A stretch of DNA of 64,000 bases from Acetobacter aceti NBRC 14818 (GTDB taxonomy: Bacteria > Pseudomonadota > Alphaproteobacteria > Acetobacterales > Acetobacteraceae), in the NCBI RefSeq assembly GCF_000193495.2, contig NZ_AP023410.1:930001-994000 (forward strand). The letters are read 5' to 3'. The notes beneath the pieces were generated by a model. It did not search any database. It saw nothing but the letters and a program-made list of their open reading frames with translations, and was not told the DNA's origin. Both the position numbers and the translations under genes were made by a program. Positions 50,621-59,414 of the stretch are shown here, one piece after another (positions within the stretch are counted from its first letter, which is position 1; each line of letters starts with the position of its first letter).

Positions 50621-51541
50621 TCAGACACCAACCTTGCCACCGCATCTCGTCAAATCGAACAAGCCATTCTCAATCCTGATCTTAGACCGATCGTGCAGAC
50701 CTTCTTTGACGAGACCACCTTTACGGCAACTCACATTGCCCATGATCCTGCTACACTAAAGGCCGTCATAATTGACAGTGTCCTTGATTATGATGCTGCA
50801 TCAGGGCGCACACAAAATACATCGGCGCAACAGGTTCTGAATTATATTCAAGAGAACGGACTTACTGTTGAATGGCAGCTGGAAACACATGCTCACGCTG
50901 ATCATCTTTCTGCCGCTGTCTGGCTAAAGGAGAAGCTGGGAGGCAAGATTGCCATTGGTGAAAACATCACTCATGTGCAGGATGTTTTTGGAAAAATCTT
51001 CAATGCTGAAAAAAACTTTTCTCGTGATGGCTCACAATTTGACAAGCTTTTTCATGATGGAGAGACATTCTCGGTTGGAAGATTGCCAGCCATAGCCCTG
51101 TCTGTACCGGGACATACTCCGGCTGACATGGTCTACATCATTGGCGACGCGGCTTTTATTGGCGATACACTCTTCATGCCTGATTACGGGACCGCCCGCG
51201 CCGATTTTCCTGGCGGTGACGCCCGCCAGCTTTATCGATCCATTCAACGCCTCCTCTCTCTTCCGGACAAAACACGCGTTTTTCTCTGTCATGATTATAA
51301 AACGGCAGATCGCCATGACTTCATGTGGGAAACAACAATAGGCGATGAACGAAACAATATTCACGTGCATAAGGGCATTTCAGAAGATCAGTTCGTCACC
51401 ATGCGAACCAACAGGGACAAAACCCTTTCCCTGCCTCATCTGATTATGCCCTCCGTTCAGGTGAACATGCGCGCTGGACATTTACCAGAGCCTGAAGAAA
51501 ACGGTGTAAGCTATATAAAGATTCCTATTAATCGCATGTGA
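50618..51541 (+). CDS. MBL-fold persulfide dioxygenase-like protein (ETHE1/Blh type)
   Basis: A 307-residue metallo-beta-lactamase-fold hydrolase. Metal ligands: THAHADH (HxHxDH), VPGHTPAD, GDTLFMPDYG and LCHDY. The segment GTARADFPGGDARQLYRSI is characteristic of the ETHE1/Blh sulfur-dioxygenase group, which oxidises glutathione persulfide to sulfite. A TauE/SafE exporter gene follows in the same direction, which fits sulfite removal. Glyoxalase II and lactonase roles are less likely. Base composition is lower in GC than the core genes. No ArsR-type BigR regulator is nearby. Confidence 0.82.
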   Translation: MSDTNLATASRQIEQAILNPDLRPIVQTFFDETTFTATHIAHDPATLKAVIIDSVLDYDAASGRTQNTSAQQVLNYIQENGLTVEWQLETHAHADHLSAAVWLKEKLGGKIAIGENITHVQDVFGKIFNAEKNFSRDGSQFDKLFHDGETFSVGRLPAIALSVPGHTPADMVYIIGDAAFIGDTLFMPDYGTARADFPGGDARQLYRSIQRLLSLPDKTRVFLCHDYKTADRHDFMWETTIGDERNNIHVHKGISEDQFVTMRTNRDKTLSLPHLIMPSVQVNMRAGHLPEPEENGVSYIKIPINRM

Positions 51542-51640
51542 CGTCTATGAGAGTTTGTGGGCAATTACGATTGCTATCAGGGCGGCATTTTTGGTGTGAC
51601 CGCCTCTTTCACATTAGCGAACAGATAAGGTGCCCCGCGT

Positions 51641-51678
51641 AACCACATCACCAGTACGATTGTGGTTTAAACTTTTTT
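51641..51678 (+). terminator. First of two tandem terminators after the MBL gene
   Basis: AACCACA (51641-51647) pairs with TGTGGTT (51661-51667), followed five bases later by TTTTTT (51673-51678). The stem is short, so this is the weaker of the pair. Confidence 0.5.
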
Positions 51679-51686
51679 ATCGCGTG

Positions 51687-51716
51687 AAGGGATGAATACG
51701 ACATCATCCCTTTTTT
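51687..51716 (+). terminator. Second tandem terminator
   Basis: AAGGGATGA (51687-51695) pairs with TCATCCCTT (51704-51712) around eight bases and runs into TTTTTT (51711-51716). It lies 146 bp after the MBL stop and 196 bp before the exporter start, so the exporter gene probably has its own promoter or depends on read-through. Confidence 0.75.
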
Positions 51717-51912
51717 GATAGTTATACCTCAATCGCAAACACATAAAATATTTTTAGAATTGATGAGCAGCAAAATATACCATCATATTTTGGTGAATTT
51801 ATCAGGTATATCCAAGATAATTTAACGATCCAACGCCTCTATATCGGAATGCATCCAAAAGATTTATAGTCATCAGCATGACATTCTTGCCGAAAATCCA
51901 ATATCCGCAAAC

Positions 51913-52695
51913 ATGCAAACTAATATGAGTCATGTAGCGCTGGAAATTTTGTCCGGCGTGCCGGTTGGCTTCACGCTTGGACTGATCGGCGGCGGAGGCT
52001 CAATCCTTGCCGTCCCACTTATGGTCTATCTGGTGGGCGTGAAAGATCCTCATGTCGCCATTGGTACAAGCGCTCTCGCTGTAGCTGTTAACGCTCTTGC
52101 TGGATTGGTACAACATGCCCGCAGCGGGACGGTGCAATGGCGATGTGCAGCCGTATTTGCTCCGTGTGGAATGATAGGTGCCATAGGCGGTGCCTGGCTA
52201 GGAAAAGCCATGGACGGACAAAGGTTACTGCTCTTATTCGCTTTCCTGATGATAGGCGTTGGCGTCACGATGCTTCGTGGACGTCGTGAAACTGATTGTG
52301 AAAAAACAAGTTATGCTCCAAAAAATATTGTGAAAATTGCCAGTTTTGGGGCGGGAACGGGCTTGTTGTCAGGCTTTTTCGGCATAGGGGGAGGTTTTCT
52401 GATTGTGCCTGGTCTCATGGCCTCAACTCATATGCCGATCATCAATGCTGTGAGCACTTCACTGGTGGCAGTGGCAGCTTTTGGTCTCAGCGCAGCGCTC
52501 AGCTATCTCCTTTCAGGCTACATTGATTGGAGTTTGGCTACTTTCTTCATTTTGGGTGGGATTATCGGCACTTACAGCGGCAGTTATTGTGCCAAGGTTC
52601 TATGTAAAAAGGGTTGCCAGTTAACGACTATTTTTTCCAGTATTATTTTTACTGTCGCTGTGTACATGATCTGGCGCGGGTTCCAGACACTCTGA
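51913..52695 (+). CDS. TauE/SafE family sulfite exporter-like membrane protein
   Basis: A 260-residue protein with about eight transmembrane segments in two similar halves. Each half starts with a glycine-rich motif: LGLIGGGGSILAVPLMVYLVG and LLSGFFGIGGGFLIVPGLM. This is the TauE/SafE (DUF81) pattern, a family linked to export of sulfite and organosulfonates. Its place after a persulfide-dioxygenase-like gene suggests sulfite export. Start at 51913 or Met5. Confidence 0.88.
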   Translation: MQTNMSHVALEILSGVPVGFTLGLIGGGGSILAVPLMVYLVGVKDPHVAIGTSALAVAVNALAGLVQHARSGTVQWRCAAVFAPCGMIGAIGGAWLGKAMDGQRLLLLFAFLMIGVGVTMLRGRRETDCEKTSYAPKNIVKIASFGAGTGLLSGFFGIGGGFLIVPGLMASTHMPIINAVSTSLVAVAAFGLSAALSYLLSGYIDWSLATFFILGGIIGTYSGSYCAKVLCKKGCQLTTIFSSIIFTVAVYMIWRGFQTL

Positions 52696-52940
52696 TTCCA
52701 AAGACGGTATCCTTCGATTCAGGCGCCACGCACCTTCAAGCGCCTCAATCAAAGTAGCTGCCTCCTCACTCCAGACCCCATCCGTGTCAGCAGCCTGAGT
52801 TATCGCTCGCCATTGACGCGACGCAGCAGAGCGTTCGATACGCACTTCCCAGTCATCAGGCAGGCGAGGCGAGACAAGACTCGCTCCAGGCGTTGAGCAA
52901 TCCCAGCCGGTTTAGAATGATTGTGACCCATTTTTCTCAT
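52690..52940 (-). pseudogene. Frameshifted remnant of a small unidentified gene
   Basis: Reading the minus strand, an ATG at 52940 (or 52931) starts MGHNHSKPAGIAQRLERVLSRL and stops soon after a shift. The neighbouring frame continues as LPDDWEVRIERSAASRQWR, then DTDGVWSEEAATLIEALEGAW to about 52690, overlapping the exporter's 3' end if read on to 52621. The two halves have consistent, protein-like composition and join between about 52860 and 52885, so one frame change probably broke an 85-residue protein. I do not recognise the family. Confidence 0.4.
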
Positions 52941-53271
52941 TTCGTATCAGAGGATTATGACGTATCGCCTTACTTCCATATTATATTCATTTGGACACAG
53001 CATCCACAACGATAACGATATTATCACCTAGATTGCATATCTACCCTTGCATGTAGCTCATTCTTGTGGTCAAAATAGCCCGAGCATTGGCAGAGGCGGT
53101 TGACTTTTTGTTCATACCGTTCGTACCAATAGCCCCTCTAAACTCCTTGGACGTCTTGCCGGATGAAGTGTGAATACGCTTCAGGATATATTGGTGAGGG
53201 TAAATCAGGGGTTCAGCTAGCTGTCCAGAGGACCAATCGATTGAAAACCAAGAAGGCATCGTGGTAACGCC
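52941..53271. other. Intergenic region upstream of the DUF4167 gene
   Basis: About 330 bp without a convincing gene. A minus-strand frame across 53041-53259 lacks a ribosome site and has no recognisable protein features. The promoter of the DUF4167 gene should lie here. Confidence 0.4.
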
Positions 53272-53700
53272 ATGAATATAAAGCGCATGCGCAACCGTAA
53301 TCATCGTCCCGGCGGAAGCAACGGCGGAGGAGGCACGCGCCACCAGAACGGTCAGATACCTCTTAATCGTAATCATGTATTTGACAGTAATGGTCCTGAG
53401 GTTCGCATTCGGGGCACTGCACAGCAGCTCTTCGAAAAATATCTTCAGCTGGGACGTGACGCCACAAGCAGTGGAGACAGGGTTCTCGCAGAAGCCTATT
53501 TTCAGCATGCAGAACATTATTTCCGCATTCTCAATGCCATGAATCAGGCTGCACAGCAGGCACAGCAGGAACGACAGGAGCGCTCCGCACGGGCCAGAGC
53601 CTCTTATAAACAGGACGCTGAATCTGCCTCGGAAGATGAGGAAAACCGGAACGATCCTCAACCCGAATCTTTTGCTGCGACAGAAGGTGCAGCTTACTAA
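53272..53700 (+). CDS. DUF4167 domain protein
   Basis: A 142-residue alphaproteobacterial protein. The N-terminus RMRNRNHRPGGSNGGGGTRH is a basic, glycine-rich RNA-binding-like tail. The conserved core is NHVFDSNGPEVRIRGTAQ, FEKYLQLGRDA and AYFQHAEHYFRIL. The rest is acidic and Gln-rich. The function is unknown. In many relatives this gene follows prfA and prmC on the same strand; here it is inverted and separated from prfA by a diguanylate cyclase gene, and prmC is not present. Confidence 0.9.
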   Translation: MNIKRMRNRNHRPGGSNGGGGTRHQNGQIPLNRNHVFDSNGPEVRIRGTAQQLFEKYLQLGRDATSSGDRVLAEAYFQHAEHYFRILNAMNQAAQQAQQERQERSARARASYKQDAESASEDEENRNDPQPESFAATEGAAY

Positions 53701-53740
53701 TTTTAATCAGAGGACTTACTGCTACAAGACGTATAGCTCT

Positions 53741-53771
53741 ATTCGTAACTAAATACGAATTACTTTCTTTC
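53741..53771 (+). terminator. Probable terminator of the DUF4167 gene
   Basis: ATTCGTA (53741-53747) pairs with TACGAAT (53754-53760), a six-base loop, followed by the uridine-rich TACTTTCTTT. Confidence 0.5.
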
Positions 53772-53808
53772 GCTCAGCTGTCATTGATGATCGCCAAGCG
53801 AAAGAAAG
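53763..53808. repeat. 12-bp inverted repeat between convergent genes
   Basis: CTTTCTTTCGCT (53763-53774) and AGCGAAAGAAAG (53797-53808) are exact complements with a 22-base loop. It overlaps the uridine-rich tail of the preceding hairpin, so the two structures could be alternative folds. It may stop transcription from either side. Confidence 0.5.
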
Positions 53809-53868
53809 GTGTAGCAAAGCATTTGGTCATATCAACACCAAAAATCGTAAAAATTCATGTATTACCTT

Positions 53869-56800
53869 TCAATCAGCGACAACAATACAATTTCTTCCGC
53901 GTTTTTTACCTCTGTAAAGCGCCCGATCGGCGCGCCCAATCAATGTTGATGCCGTATCACCAGGTATAATAACAGCCAGACCTATACTGCAAGTCGCAAC
54001 GACCTCAGAGGCACCGTAGACCATTGGGTTACGTAAGTGCTCATGCAATTTTGTAACCTGATCCAGCAGTTTTTCTGTAGAAGGAACGGACATGAACACT
54101 ATGATAAGTTCCTCCCCTCCGTAGCGCCCACAAATAGCCGTTGACCCAGCGAATTTACGTAAACACTGTCCATATTGCTTCAGAACATAATCACCACCCT
54201 GGTGGCCAAGAGTATCATTAATCATCTTAAAATGATCAATATCAATAAGTGCCACTGCGATAAGTTCATTCGGAGAAATAGATGCTACCAGTTCATCAAG
54301 TTCATCAAGAGCACTCCGGCGATTAAACAATCCAGTCAGACTATCAACACGCGATTGATGCAAAAGCTGTGTCTGCATTTCTTCCATCACACGAGTACGT
54401 CCTCGCACAGCGGCTTCGAAATTTTTTTGCCTCGAAAGCTTTATTCTTCTGTACAAAATAGCGCCAAGTAATGCTACTGATAAAAATGAAAGAAAAGCCC
54501 ACCACAAGATTCCCTTGAAACTTGATATTTTCAAACCGGAAGAACGCACAGACAAAGTCGCACTACTTGCAGAACGGTAATTCAGAATATCTCGCGCCTG
54601 AACCGTAAAAATTATTTTTTCTCCTTTTATATTGTTGTAATTTATAAAGTTTTTTGACAAATATACAACTTCTTGATCAATACCCAGCAGTTGATACTGG
54701 TATTTAATCTCTCTATTTCCTGTAAAGGTTGGGGCAACAAACTGGAAGGAAAGCTTTCTGTCACCATCAGGCCAGAAACGCTCTTTTCCTAGAAGATCTA
54801 TATTATCCAGACGTGCAGACAGAAAAACTGTATGTAAATCAGGTAAAATCGGAAGAGAGCCCGGCTCCCTAAGGTGGTTTAGTCCGCTTTCTGTACCGAA
54901 CCAGAGTGAACCATCATCATCTTCATTGATTGAACCAGAAAGAATACGGCTGGAGATTAACCCACTCGTCAAATCAAAATGAGACCAACCATTCGGAGTG
55001 GAAACATCCAGTCCATGAGAACCACCCAGCCATATCCATCCTCGGCTATCCCGAAATATCGTTGTAAAGTCGGAATCTTTTGGCCCATTATCCAGCATGG
55101 ACACGACAGGAGAACCATCTTCCGGAAGAAATATCTTTCTGACGCTTCCTTTACTTCCTAAAACCCAGATGTCATTGGACATCCCCACTGTTATCGCACT
55201 GCCGTTCCCAATATCAAAACTTTCCAGATCAACCCGAGGATCAAAAACATTCTCCTCCGCTGTCTGCTGAAACAGAACGCTATCTGTCAAAACAAGAAGC
55301 CGTCCAAACTGATCGAAGCACAACGCATTGATACGACGATTTTGTAATGCGAATACCGTTGGCAAATGAGAAGCATAACGTAACGGATCATCTATCCGTA
55401 TGAGCCCAGAAACGGTACCTACCCATATTCGACCACCGCTATCGAGGATCAAAGCCCCAGTCACCGGCTCGGAAGAAGGCAGGGTTCTGACCTGACCGGT
55501 GGCTGGGTCTATCCGGATCAACCCTTTTCCTTTTTCAGCTGTCCAGAGCGCACCATCTCCGGTACGAAGAAGGGAACTGATATTTTCAAGCTCAATATGT
55601 TTCAGGAGATGATCGCCATCATGGCTCGAAGATGATGCCGCATATTCAAAAAGACCATTTGCAGCTGCAATCCAGAAATTGCCAGCTGCGTCGTGTCTTA
55701 CGCCAGATACACGCACAGGGAACGCATCATTTCCGTGAGGAAAAACCTGCCAGAATGGAAAGCCCGCAATACGGACGGGGCCGCGTCCTGGACTATCCAG
55801 CCACAGACCATATTCCCTGTCGATAAAAGCGCTCGAAATCGCCTGGGGAGAATAACCGGAAGGCCAGTCCATATCCTCCCAGTGTCCAGCAGAAGACCGG
55901 ACAACAAGCGCACCGTCTCCAGGCATCAGCAAGGAGCCATCAGTCATTCGGGATATAAAAATTTCAGAAGGTCTTTCTCTGAAATATTCCGGCAGTTCAT
56001 AGGGAATATCTTCCACATGAACTCCACCATTCGCTGCAATGATCACCAGTTTTCCGACACTTCGGGCAATCAGGGTACCGTCCGGAGAAATAGCCAGCGC
56101 ACGCCAGATTTCATGCGGCACTCCCCTACGCTCATCAAAGGTGTCGACGCCACCGTCCCGATAGCGACAGAGCGCCTCTCCACAGCCTACCCAAACACTT
56201 TTCGCTTCCGAAGCCATGGCCGAAAGAACTTCAGATTCCAGCGGATTTGTGGATGGGACCTGACTGTCGGCATGATCTTTTACGAGCGATGCAAAGACCA
56301 ACTCCCCTCTCTGGTGACGATATAGTCGCCAGATGCCTCCATTTCGAGCCGGTCCTTCGCCTGACAAGATGATAAAATCCATCCCATCAGCAGCAAGAGC
56401 TATCCGGCCATCAAACTGAAACGATAATTTTTCTAAACTAGTCTTTGTTTTCAGCCATAATTCCCTATCGGCAGCAATCAGAATGCTACCATTGGCTCCT
56501 CCCGCAATCGCTGCAGTATCTTTGAAAGGAGTTCCGTCAGGCCTGTCGATCCGGGTAAACTCACCACCAGAACTGACATACAATCCGGTTTTATTTCCAA
56601 TATAGAAAAAACCATCGGAATCTTGAGCGAAGATATTTCGGGAAGCATCAGAAAGGCCGGTCTGTCCGTTAAAAAAACGGACAGTCTGCGCTGATGCTGG
56701 AGCCGCACAGAACGCCAAAAGACTAATCAGAACAGCAACAAGCACATCACACAATTTAAAAGACAAACCTATCCTGCTCTGGAAGGCTGCCTTGCGCTTA

Positions 56801-56877
56801 AGGGAATGATGAAAACAATCAGATTTCTTTTGCGACTGCACTGCTGGAGCGCAAGGAAAATATAGCAATGAAATCAA
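53869..56877 (-). CDS. Beta-propeller sensor diguanylate cyclase (Reg_prop-Y_Y_Y-GGDEF)
   Basis: A 1002-residue membrane sensor. An N-terminal signal/anchor (VLVAVLISLLAFCAAPASA) is followed by about 700 residues of repeated propeller blades (DSDGFFYIGNKTGLYV; DSGGRIWVGTVSGLIRID; DSRGWIWLGGSHGLDV). Then come a Y_Y_Y immunoglobulin-like domain (IKYQYQLLGIDQ), one transmembrane helix near 790, a short coiled coil and a GGDEF domain. The active-site motif is YGGEEL (about 919), so it should make c-di-GMP. No RxxD inhibitory site precedes it. The ligand of the periplasmic propeller is unknown. Propellers of this type more often sit on hybrid kinases. Confidence 0.92.
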   Translation of the reverse strand: MISLLYFPCAPAVQSQKKSDCFHHSLKRKAAFQSRIGLSFKLCDVLVAVLISLLAFCAAPASAQTVRFFNGQTGLSDASRNIFAQDSDGFFYIGNKTGLYVSSGGEFTRIDRPDGTPFKDTAAIAGGANGSILIAADRELWLKTKTSLEKLSFQFDGRIALAADGMDFIILSGEGPARNGGIWRLYRHQRGELVFASLVKDHADSQVPSTNPLESEVLSAMASEAKSVWVGCGEALCRYRDGGVDTFDERRGVPHEIWRALAISPDGTLIARSVGKLVIIAANGGVHVEDIPYELPEYFRERPSEIFISRMTDGSLLMPGDGALVVRSSAGHWEDMDWPSGYSPQAISSAFIDREYGLWLDSPGRGPVRIAGFPFWQVFPHGNDAFPVRVSGVRHDAAGNFWIAAANGLFEYAASSSSHDGDHLLKHIELENISSLLRTGDGALWTAEKGKGLIRIDPATGQVRTLPSSEPVTGALILDSGGRIWVGTVSGLIRIDDPLRYASHLPTVFALQNRRINALCFDQFGRLLVLTDSVLFQQTAEENVFDPRVDLESFDIGNGSAITVGMSNDIWVLGSKGSVRKIFLPEDGSPVVSMLDNGPKDSDFTTIFRDSRGWIWLGGSHGLDVSTPNGWSHFDLTSGLISSRILSGSINEDDDGSLWFGTESGLNHLREPGSLPILPDLHTVFLSARLDNIDLLGKERFWPDGDRKLSFQFVAPTFTGNREIKYQYQLLGIDQEVVYLSKNFINYNNIKGEKIIFTVQARDILNYRSASSATLSVRSSGLKISSFKGILWWAFLSFLSVALLGAILYRRIKLSRQKNFEAAVRGRTRVMEEMQTQLLHQSRVDSLTGLFNRRSALDELDELVASISPNELIAVALIDIDHFKMINDTLGHQGGDYVLKQYGQCLRKFAGSTAICGRYGGEELIIVFMSVPSTEKLLDQVTKLHEHLRNPMVYGASEVVATCSIGLAVIIPGDTASTLIGRADRALYRGKKRGRNCIVVAD

Positions 56878-56976
56878 CCTGCTTTATGAACCCCAATAGC
56901 AGGACATTAGAACCGGCACGGTTAGTATTCAGTTAAAACCTAACTTCATCGTCCAACCGATAAAGATTTCATAGAA

Positions 56977-58035
56977 TTACAGACCAGCGGCCGCCAGTTG
57001 CTCTGCCTGATCTTCCTGAATGAGAGCGTCAACAATCTCATCAAGCTCGCCCAGCATCACCCGGTCAATCTTGTGGAGCGTCAGCCCGATGCGATGATCA
57101 GTCACACGACCCTGCGGAAAATTATAGGTCCGGATCCGTTCGGAGCGATCGCCCGTTCCCACCTGCGATTTCCGATCGGCGGCTCGGGACTCGTGAAGGC
57201 TGACACGCTGCTGTTCGTAAAGTCGGGACCGCAGAATTTTCATAGCCTTCGCACGGTTCTTGTGCTGGCTTTTCTCTTCCTGCATCGCCACGACAACGCC
57301 TGTCGGCAGATGTGTGATCCGCACGGCGCTTTCCGTCTTGTTGACGTGCTGTCCCCCTGCCCCGGAAGCGCGGTAAACGTCGATACGCAGATCTTTTTCA
57401 TCAATCTGCACATCAACCTCTTCCGCCTCAGGCAGAACAGCGACAGTGATGGTAGAGGTATGAATGCGCCCCTGACTTTCCGTGGCTGGCACACGCTGCA
57501 CGCGATGAACCCCGGATTCATACTTCAGGCGCGCAAAAACGCCCTTCCCGCTGATGGTCGCAATACCTTCACGCAGACCGCCAAGTTCGCTCTCGTCATA
57601 CTCCATGACTTCGAACTTCCAGCCACGAAGATCAGCGTAACGTCGGTAAGCGCCGAACAGCTCTGATGCGAACAGCGCTGCTTCATCCCCTCCTGCAGCG
57701 GGTCGTATTTCAAGAATGGCGCTGCGTTCGTCAGCCGCATCCTTAGGCAGCATCGCCAGACGGACATCCTGCTGAAGCATCCCAATACGATCCTTCACCT
57801 CATGAAGCTCGCTTTCCGCCAGCGCCTTCATTTCCGGATCATCAAGAAGCTGCTTCAGATCCTGCTCTTCAGCCTGGACTGCGCGAAGAGCATTGATCCT
57901 CGCGACCAGAGGCTCGATTTCACCGTACTCACGGGAAGCCCGCGTAAAATCTTCTCCCGTTACACCGCTTGCCAGCAGCGCTTCGAGTTCTTCACTGCGG
58001 GCAACGATACGATCAAGCCGGTCGTCGAGATTCAC
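56977..58035 (-). CDS. prfA: Peptide chain release factor 1
   Basis: A 352-residue class I release factor that reads UAG and UAA. Seen: the GGQ motif in [17 protein letters not shown] (near residue 231), the PxT-type anticodon loop in the middle domain ([18 protein letters not shown]), and [18 protein letters not shown]. The start codon overlaps the stop of hisS by 4 bp, so translation is coupled. The methyltransferase gene prmC, which normally modifies the GGQ glutamine and often follows prfA, is not adjacent. Confidence 0.98.
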   Translation of the reverse strand: MNLDDRLDRIVARSEELEALLASGVTGEDFTRASREYGEIEPLVARINALRAVQAEEQDLKQLLDDPEMKALAESELHEVKDRIGMLQQDVRLAMLPKDAADERSAILEIRPAAGGDEAALFASELFGAYRRYADLRGWKFEVMEYDESELGGLREGIATISGKGVFARLKYESGVHRVQRVPATESQGRIHTSTITVAVLPEAEEVDVQIDEKDLRIDVYRASGAGGQHVNKTESAVRITHLPTGVVVAMQEEKSQHKNRAKAMKILRSRLYEQQRVSLHESRAADRKSQVGTGDRSERIRTYNFPQGRVTDHRIGLTLHKIDRVMLGELDEIVDALIQEDQAEQLAAAGL

Positions 58036-59288
58036 GCGCGAACGTCTCCAGACTGGCGGATGGCCTCAACCAGAGCGGATGCCGCCACTTCATTCTGTAG
58101 GCCGGTGGCAAGATCACGGAGTTGCACCGTTCCCGCAGCCACTTCGGTTTCACCGATGATCACGACATGGGACGCATTGGTCTTGTTGGCGCGCTCCATG
58201 CGTTTTTTCAGATTACCGCGATAGGCCATCTCGGCCCGGATGCCACCGGCCCGCAATGCTGCAAGAGCACGGATCGCGGCTTCCTGCGCACCATCGCCGA
58301 CCGGAATCACCGCGACAGGCTGCTGTACGGCGGGAGCGGCATCCAGCAGCATGGCCAGACGCTCGATGCCGCCCGCCCAGCCGATGGCCGGCGTCTGAGG
58401 CCCACCCATTTCCGACACAAGACCGTCATACCGTCCACCAGCAAGGACAGTACCCTGTGTGCCAAGGTTGGTTGTTACAAACTCGAACGCCGTGTGGCTG
58501 TAATAGTCGAGGCCGCGAACGATACGGGGGTTTTCGGTATAGGCGACGCCAAACATCTGGAGGCCTTCGCGGAGATCGTCCCAGAAGCGACGGGAGGTAT
58601 CATTTAAAAAGGACGCCAGCATCGGCGCGTCAGCCACCAGTTCCCGGTCTTCTGGAGCCTTACTATCGAGAATACGCAACGGATTGCGTTCCAGACGATT
58701 CCGGCTGTCTTCAGAAAGGCGATCGCGAAAGTCCGAAAAATAGGCCACCAGTCCGTCACGCCAAGCAGCGCGACTTTCCGCATCACCCAGCGTATTCAGT
58801 TCCAGAACAACATCATTCACGATCCCCAGAGCCGCCAGAACGTCGCGTCCCATGGTGATCGCTTCAGCGTCAGCCATCGGTTCGCCGGGACCGATCAGTT
58901 CCGCGCCGATCTGATGAAACTGGCGATAACGTCCTTTCTGGGGTCGCTCATAGCGGAACATCGGACCCGCGTAGAACACTTTCTGCGGCAGCGACTGTGT
59001 CAGTCCATTGGTGACCAGCGCGCGGCAGATGGCGGCCGTCCCTTCCGGACGAAGCGTCAGGGAATCCCCGCCGCGATCCTCGAAGGTATACATTTCCTTG
59101 GACACGACATCCGATGTGTCGCCGAGAGAGCGGGAAAAAACCCCCGTCTCCTCAAAAACCGGTGTCGCCCATTCTTCAAAGCCATACAGAGCCGTGACAC
59201 GTCGCGCCGTTTCCACGACATGAGCGTGACGACGCTGGTCCTCTCCAATCAGATCGTGGGTGCCACGAACGGGTCTGATGGCGCTCAT
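58032..59288 (-). CDS. hisS: Histidyl-tRNA synthetase
   Basis: A 418-residue class II aminoacyl-tRNA synthetase. Seen: the N-terminal RGTHDLIG, motif 2 ([21 protein letters not shown] without its first residues), the histidine-binding loop [21 protein letters not shown], motif 3 [12 protein letters not shown], and a C-terminal anticodon-binding domain ending QSGDVRA. Length is typical. Coupled by a 4-bp overlap to prfA; ispG lies 126 bp upstream with a hairpin in the gap. Confidence 0.98.
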   Translation of the reverse strand: MSAIRPVRGTHDLIGEDQRRHAHVVETARRVTALYGFEEWATPVFEETGVFSRSLGDTSDVVSKEMYTFEDRGGDSLTLRPEGTAAICRALVTNGLTQSLPQKVFYAGPMFRYERPQKGRYRQFHQIGAELIGPGEPMADAEAITMGRDVLAALGIVNDVVLELNTLGDAESRAAWRDGLVAYFSDFRDRLSEDSRNRLERNPLRILDSKAPEDRELVADAPMLASFLNDTSRRFWDDLREGLQMFGVAYTENPRIVRGLDYYSHTAFEFVTTNLGTQGTVLAGGRYDGLVSEMGGPQTPAIGWAGGIERLAMLLDAAPAVQQPVAVIPVGDGAQEAAIRALAALRAGGIRAEMAYRGNLKKRMERANKTNASHVVIIGETEVAAGTVQLRDLATGLQNEVAASALVEAIRQSGDVRA

Positions 59289-59305
59289 AAGGACAGGACT
59301 CCGAA

Positions 59306-59357
59306 AAAAATGGCTTCAGGACGCCAACCGGCCATCAGACGGAAACGCCTGATGGCC
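59306..59357 (-). terminator. Hairpin between ispG and hisS, possible attenuator
   Basis: GGCCATCAG (59330-59338) pairs with CTGATGGCC (59349-59357). The inner part closes as CG-GAAA-CG, a stable tetraloop after one mismatch. On the minus strand a small TGGC/GCCA stem and then TTTTTTT follow (to 59306). It can act as a partial terminator of ispG that sets the level of hisS-prfA read-through. Confidence 0.55.
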
Positions 59358-59414
59358 GTAATGACATCTCTCATAGACTGTCCCGAAGACAGACGCCTCC
59401 GGGACCTGAGTTTT

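Larger units (their letters stand above)
51542..51912. other. Gap between the MBL and exporter genes
   Basis: Apart from the two tandem terminators I see no gene. The first 100 bp contain a GC-rich dyad (GGCGG and CCGCC around 51580-51605). The last 190 bp are AT-rich and must contain any exporter promoter. A small RNA ending at either terminator cannot be excluded. Confidence 0.4.

Noticed and set aside
53041-53661. 206-codon minus-strand frame opposite the DUF4167 gene
   Set aside because: DUF4167 is recognisable on the plus strand. The minus-strand tail beyond it lacks a start with a ribosome site.
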